64,000 nt of DNA from positions 124,001-188,000 of the forward strand of contig CANMIP010000001.1 in assembly GCA_947497945.1 (NCBI GenBank), read 5' to 3'. The notes below the pieces were generated by a model. The model made no database searches. It worked only from the letters and a program-made list of their open reading frames with translations, and was not told where the DNA came from. Numbering within the stretch: position 1 is the first letter of the stretch; each line of letters begins with the position of its first letter. Both the position numbers and the translations under genes were made by a program. Origin of the DNA: an uncultured Tropicimonas sp. Lineage in GTDB: Bacteria > Pseudomonadota > Alphaproteobacteria > Rhodobacterales > Rhodobacteraceae. Shown piece after piece: positions 62,077-64,000 of the stretch.

Positions 62077-63630
62077 GTGACTTCGACAGATCCAAACACC
62101 GAGACATCCGCTCCGCGAGAGAAGATGTATTCCATCGGTTTCTTCGAGAAACCGTCGGCCTGGCTGCCGATCTTCGTGACGACGATCCTCGTCCTCTGGG
62201 TCTGGTCCTTCCAGGGCCGGATGATCCATCTCGGTGCGCTCGACCTCTATGACGAATTCTACACGCTGGACCGCATGACCGGCTTTGCCCGCGCCGATGA
62301 CTGGTTCAATGTCTACACCTTCAACGAGCTGAATTTCCGCAAGCCACCGCTGCATTACTGGTTCGGCGCCGCCCTGCTCGAACAGGATCTCGAACTGACA
62401 TTCGCCGTGCGCGCGCCCTCGATGATCTTCGCCCTGGGCTGCCTGATCGCGACAGGGCTTCTGGCCGCCGCCGTCCTGCCGGGCCAGCCCTGGGCGATCC
62501 CGGTCGCTGTCCTGTTCCTCTCGACCTCCCGCCCGTTCTGGATCAACGCCTCGCAGGCGATGCTCGATACCGGCGCCCAGTTCTTCGTGACCATGTCCCT
62601 GGCGGCGACGATTTTTGCGCTGAAGCGCCCCCGATGGTGGTACGTCGCGGGCCTCTGCATCGGGCTGGGCGCGCTTCAGAAGGCGCCAATCGCCTTCTCC
62701 TTCATCGCGCTCTTCCTGCTCGCCACCGGGCTGACCGCACGCTGGCACACGCATCGATTCGGAACCTTCCTGCGCAACCGGCATTTCCAGATCTCGCTGC
62801 TCCTCGCCCTCGCCATCTGGGCCTCCTGGTATGTCGTGCAGGTGGCACAGCACGGGCTCGTCGTCCTGCAGGTGGGGTTCGGCGAGCAGATGTTCGACCG
62901 GTTTGCGCCAGCAACCGAACCCGCCCGGACAAAGAGCTTGTCCTACGTGGTCGCCCATTACCTCTCCAATGAGGAGATCCTGCGCATACCGGCCGGCATT
63001 GCGCTGATGGTTTTACCGTTCTGGCTCAAGCGATACGACCTGCTGGCCTTGCCGCTGATGGTGCTTGGATATCTCGTGGCGGTTGGCTTTTCCGGCGGCG
63101 GAGTGTCACCGCGTTATGCGCTCTACATCCTTTCCACGCTCGTCGTCGGGCTGGCGGCCCTGCTGGTCACCCTGCCGGTCAAACCCCGGACCCTGACCGC
63201 GCTCATCGTGCTTCTGGCGCTGGCCATTGGCGGACCGGTGCGCTCTGCCATGGACCTGCGGCTCTTCCCGCGCGATCTCCGGCTGCACCAGATCGAACTC
63301 CTCGAACGTATCGCCGAGGAACAGGATTCCTCGGAACAGCTCGTCTTCTGCAATATCCGGTCGCGCGAACGTATTCCGCCCGGAGCGGTCTCCTATTACG
63401 GCTCGGCCAATCGCCCCTTCTTCATGCGCGAAGGGGTCGACGGTGTTGCGCAGATGGTCGAAAGCGGAGAGCTGGTCGGACCGATGCGCGGGCTGTGCCA
63501 GACCGAGTTCATGAACACGGTCGAGCCCTATATGGCGGGCCTGGAGATCATCGACGTGGGGCCGCATTACACCTACTGGACCGCCGAGTCCGTTCGCCCC
63601 GCCTCGAGCACATCGCCGGGCGGCGACTGA
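62077..63630 (+). CDS. ArnT/PMT-like glycosyltransferase (GT-C)
   Basis: Polytopic; LYDEFYTLDRMTGF...FNELNFRKPPLHYWFGAALL. Confidence 0.85.
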   Translation: MTSTDPNTETSAPREKMYSIGFFEKPSAWLPIFVTTILVLWVWSFQGRMIHLGALDLYDEFYTLDRMTGFARADDWFNVYTFNELNFRKPPLHYWFGAALLEQDLELTFAVRAPSMIFALGCLIATGLLAAAVLPGQPWAIPVAVLFLSTSRPFWINASQAMLDTGAQFFVTMSLAATIFALKRPRWWYVAGLCIGLGALQKAPIAFSFIALFLLATGLTARWHTHRFGTFLRNRHFQISLLLALAIWASWYVVQVAQHGLVVLQVGFGEQMFDRFAPATEPARTKSLSYVVAHYLSNEEILRIPAGIALMVLPFWLKRYDLLALPLMVLGYLVAVGFSGGGVSPRYALYILSTLVVGLAALLVTLPVKPRTLTALIVLLALAIGGPVRSAMDLRLFPRDLRLHQIELLERIAEEQDSSEQLVFCNIRSRERIPPGAVSYYGSANRPFFMREGVDGVAQMVESGELVGPMRGLCQTEFMNTVEPYMAGLEIIDVGPHYTYWTAESVRPASSTSPGGD

Positions 63631-63751
63631 GCCGGGCCGGGACAGGCCGCACCCTGCGGATCTGGCCGGAAGACCGGGCCGCTTCAAGGACCTGCTCGCT
63701 TGCCGCTGCTGCCGGGGCGCGGTATGAGCATGTCTCACCCAGGAGAACGAC

Positions 63752-64000
63752 ATGCGTGCCGAAGCCCAGAACACCGTTGATGCGATCCGCAAATCCCTGG
63801 CCCTGCTCGGGCGACGGATGGACCTGGAGACGGCGGATTTCCGGCTGGAGGAATTCAACGCCCGTGTCGAGGATCCGGGGCTCTGGGACGATCCGGAAGC
63901 CGCCCAGAAGCTGATGCGAGAGCGCCAGATGCTGGTGGACTCGATCGCCCTCTACAAGGGCATCGCGCAGGAACTCGAAGACAATGTCGAGCTGATCGAA
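63752..64000 (+). CDS. prfB: Peptide chain release factor 2, N-terminal part (3' truncated)
   Basis: MRAEAQNTVDAIRKSLALLGRRMDLETADFRLEEFNARVEDPGLWDDPEAAQKLMRERQML. Open through the window end; no programmed-frameshift stop near codon 26. Confidence 0.88.
   Translation, partial: MRAEAQNTVDAIRKSLALLGRRMDLETADFRLEEFNARVEDPGLWDDPEAAQKLMRERQMLVDSIALYKGIAQELEDNVELIE

Noticed and set aside
63752-64000. Programmed +1 frameshift in prfB
   Set aside because: The frame is continuous through the codon ~26 region with no in-frame TGA.

Overview
The window is a 64 kb chromosomal segment, most likely alphaproteobacterial (Rhodobacterales-like; inferred from gene content and order, not tested). It is mostly housekeeping genes. 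They include the cytochrome c1 3' end, cysK, tRNA-Thr(CGT), the rimP-nusA-ylxR-infB operon, ubiG, comF, hemH, and a hemY/mitofilin-like/hemD operon divergent from tsaD. Also present are a dCache/PAS histidine kinase with a FixJ-type regulator, a SulP transporter with an XRE regulator, flhA-fliR-flhB, dsbA-like, amidase, PBP1A, an ArnT-like glycosyltransferase and the prfB 5' end. The main accessory features are: (1) a ~9.2 kb RTX protein gene with seven near-identical central modules at mostly 669-nt spacing and a second ~291-nt repeat array near its 3' end; (2) an IS-debris-flanked, tightly packed five-gene cluster at 47.7-51.4 kb (small membrane protein, acyl carrier protein, B12-type radical SAM enzyme, small membrane protein, beta-lactamase-fold hydrolase), the best candidate for an undescribed system; (3) a promoter plus intrinsic-terminator leader just upstream of rimP, suggesting attenuation of the nusA/infB operon; (4) a putative membrane-anchored winged-helix regulator; (5) several decayed genes (a VPLPA-CTERM-type gene, an M48 protease tail, IS remnants). 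All calls come from reading the sequence and supplied translations. No database search was run.
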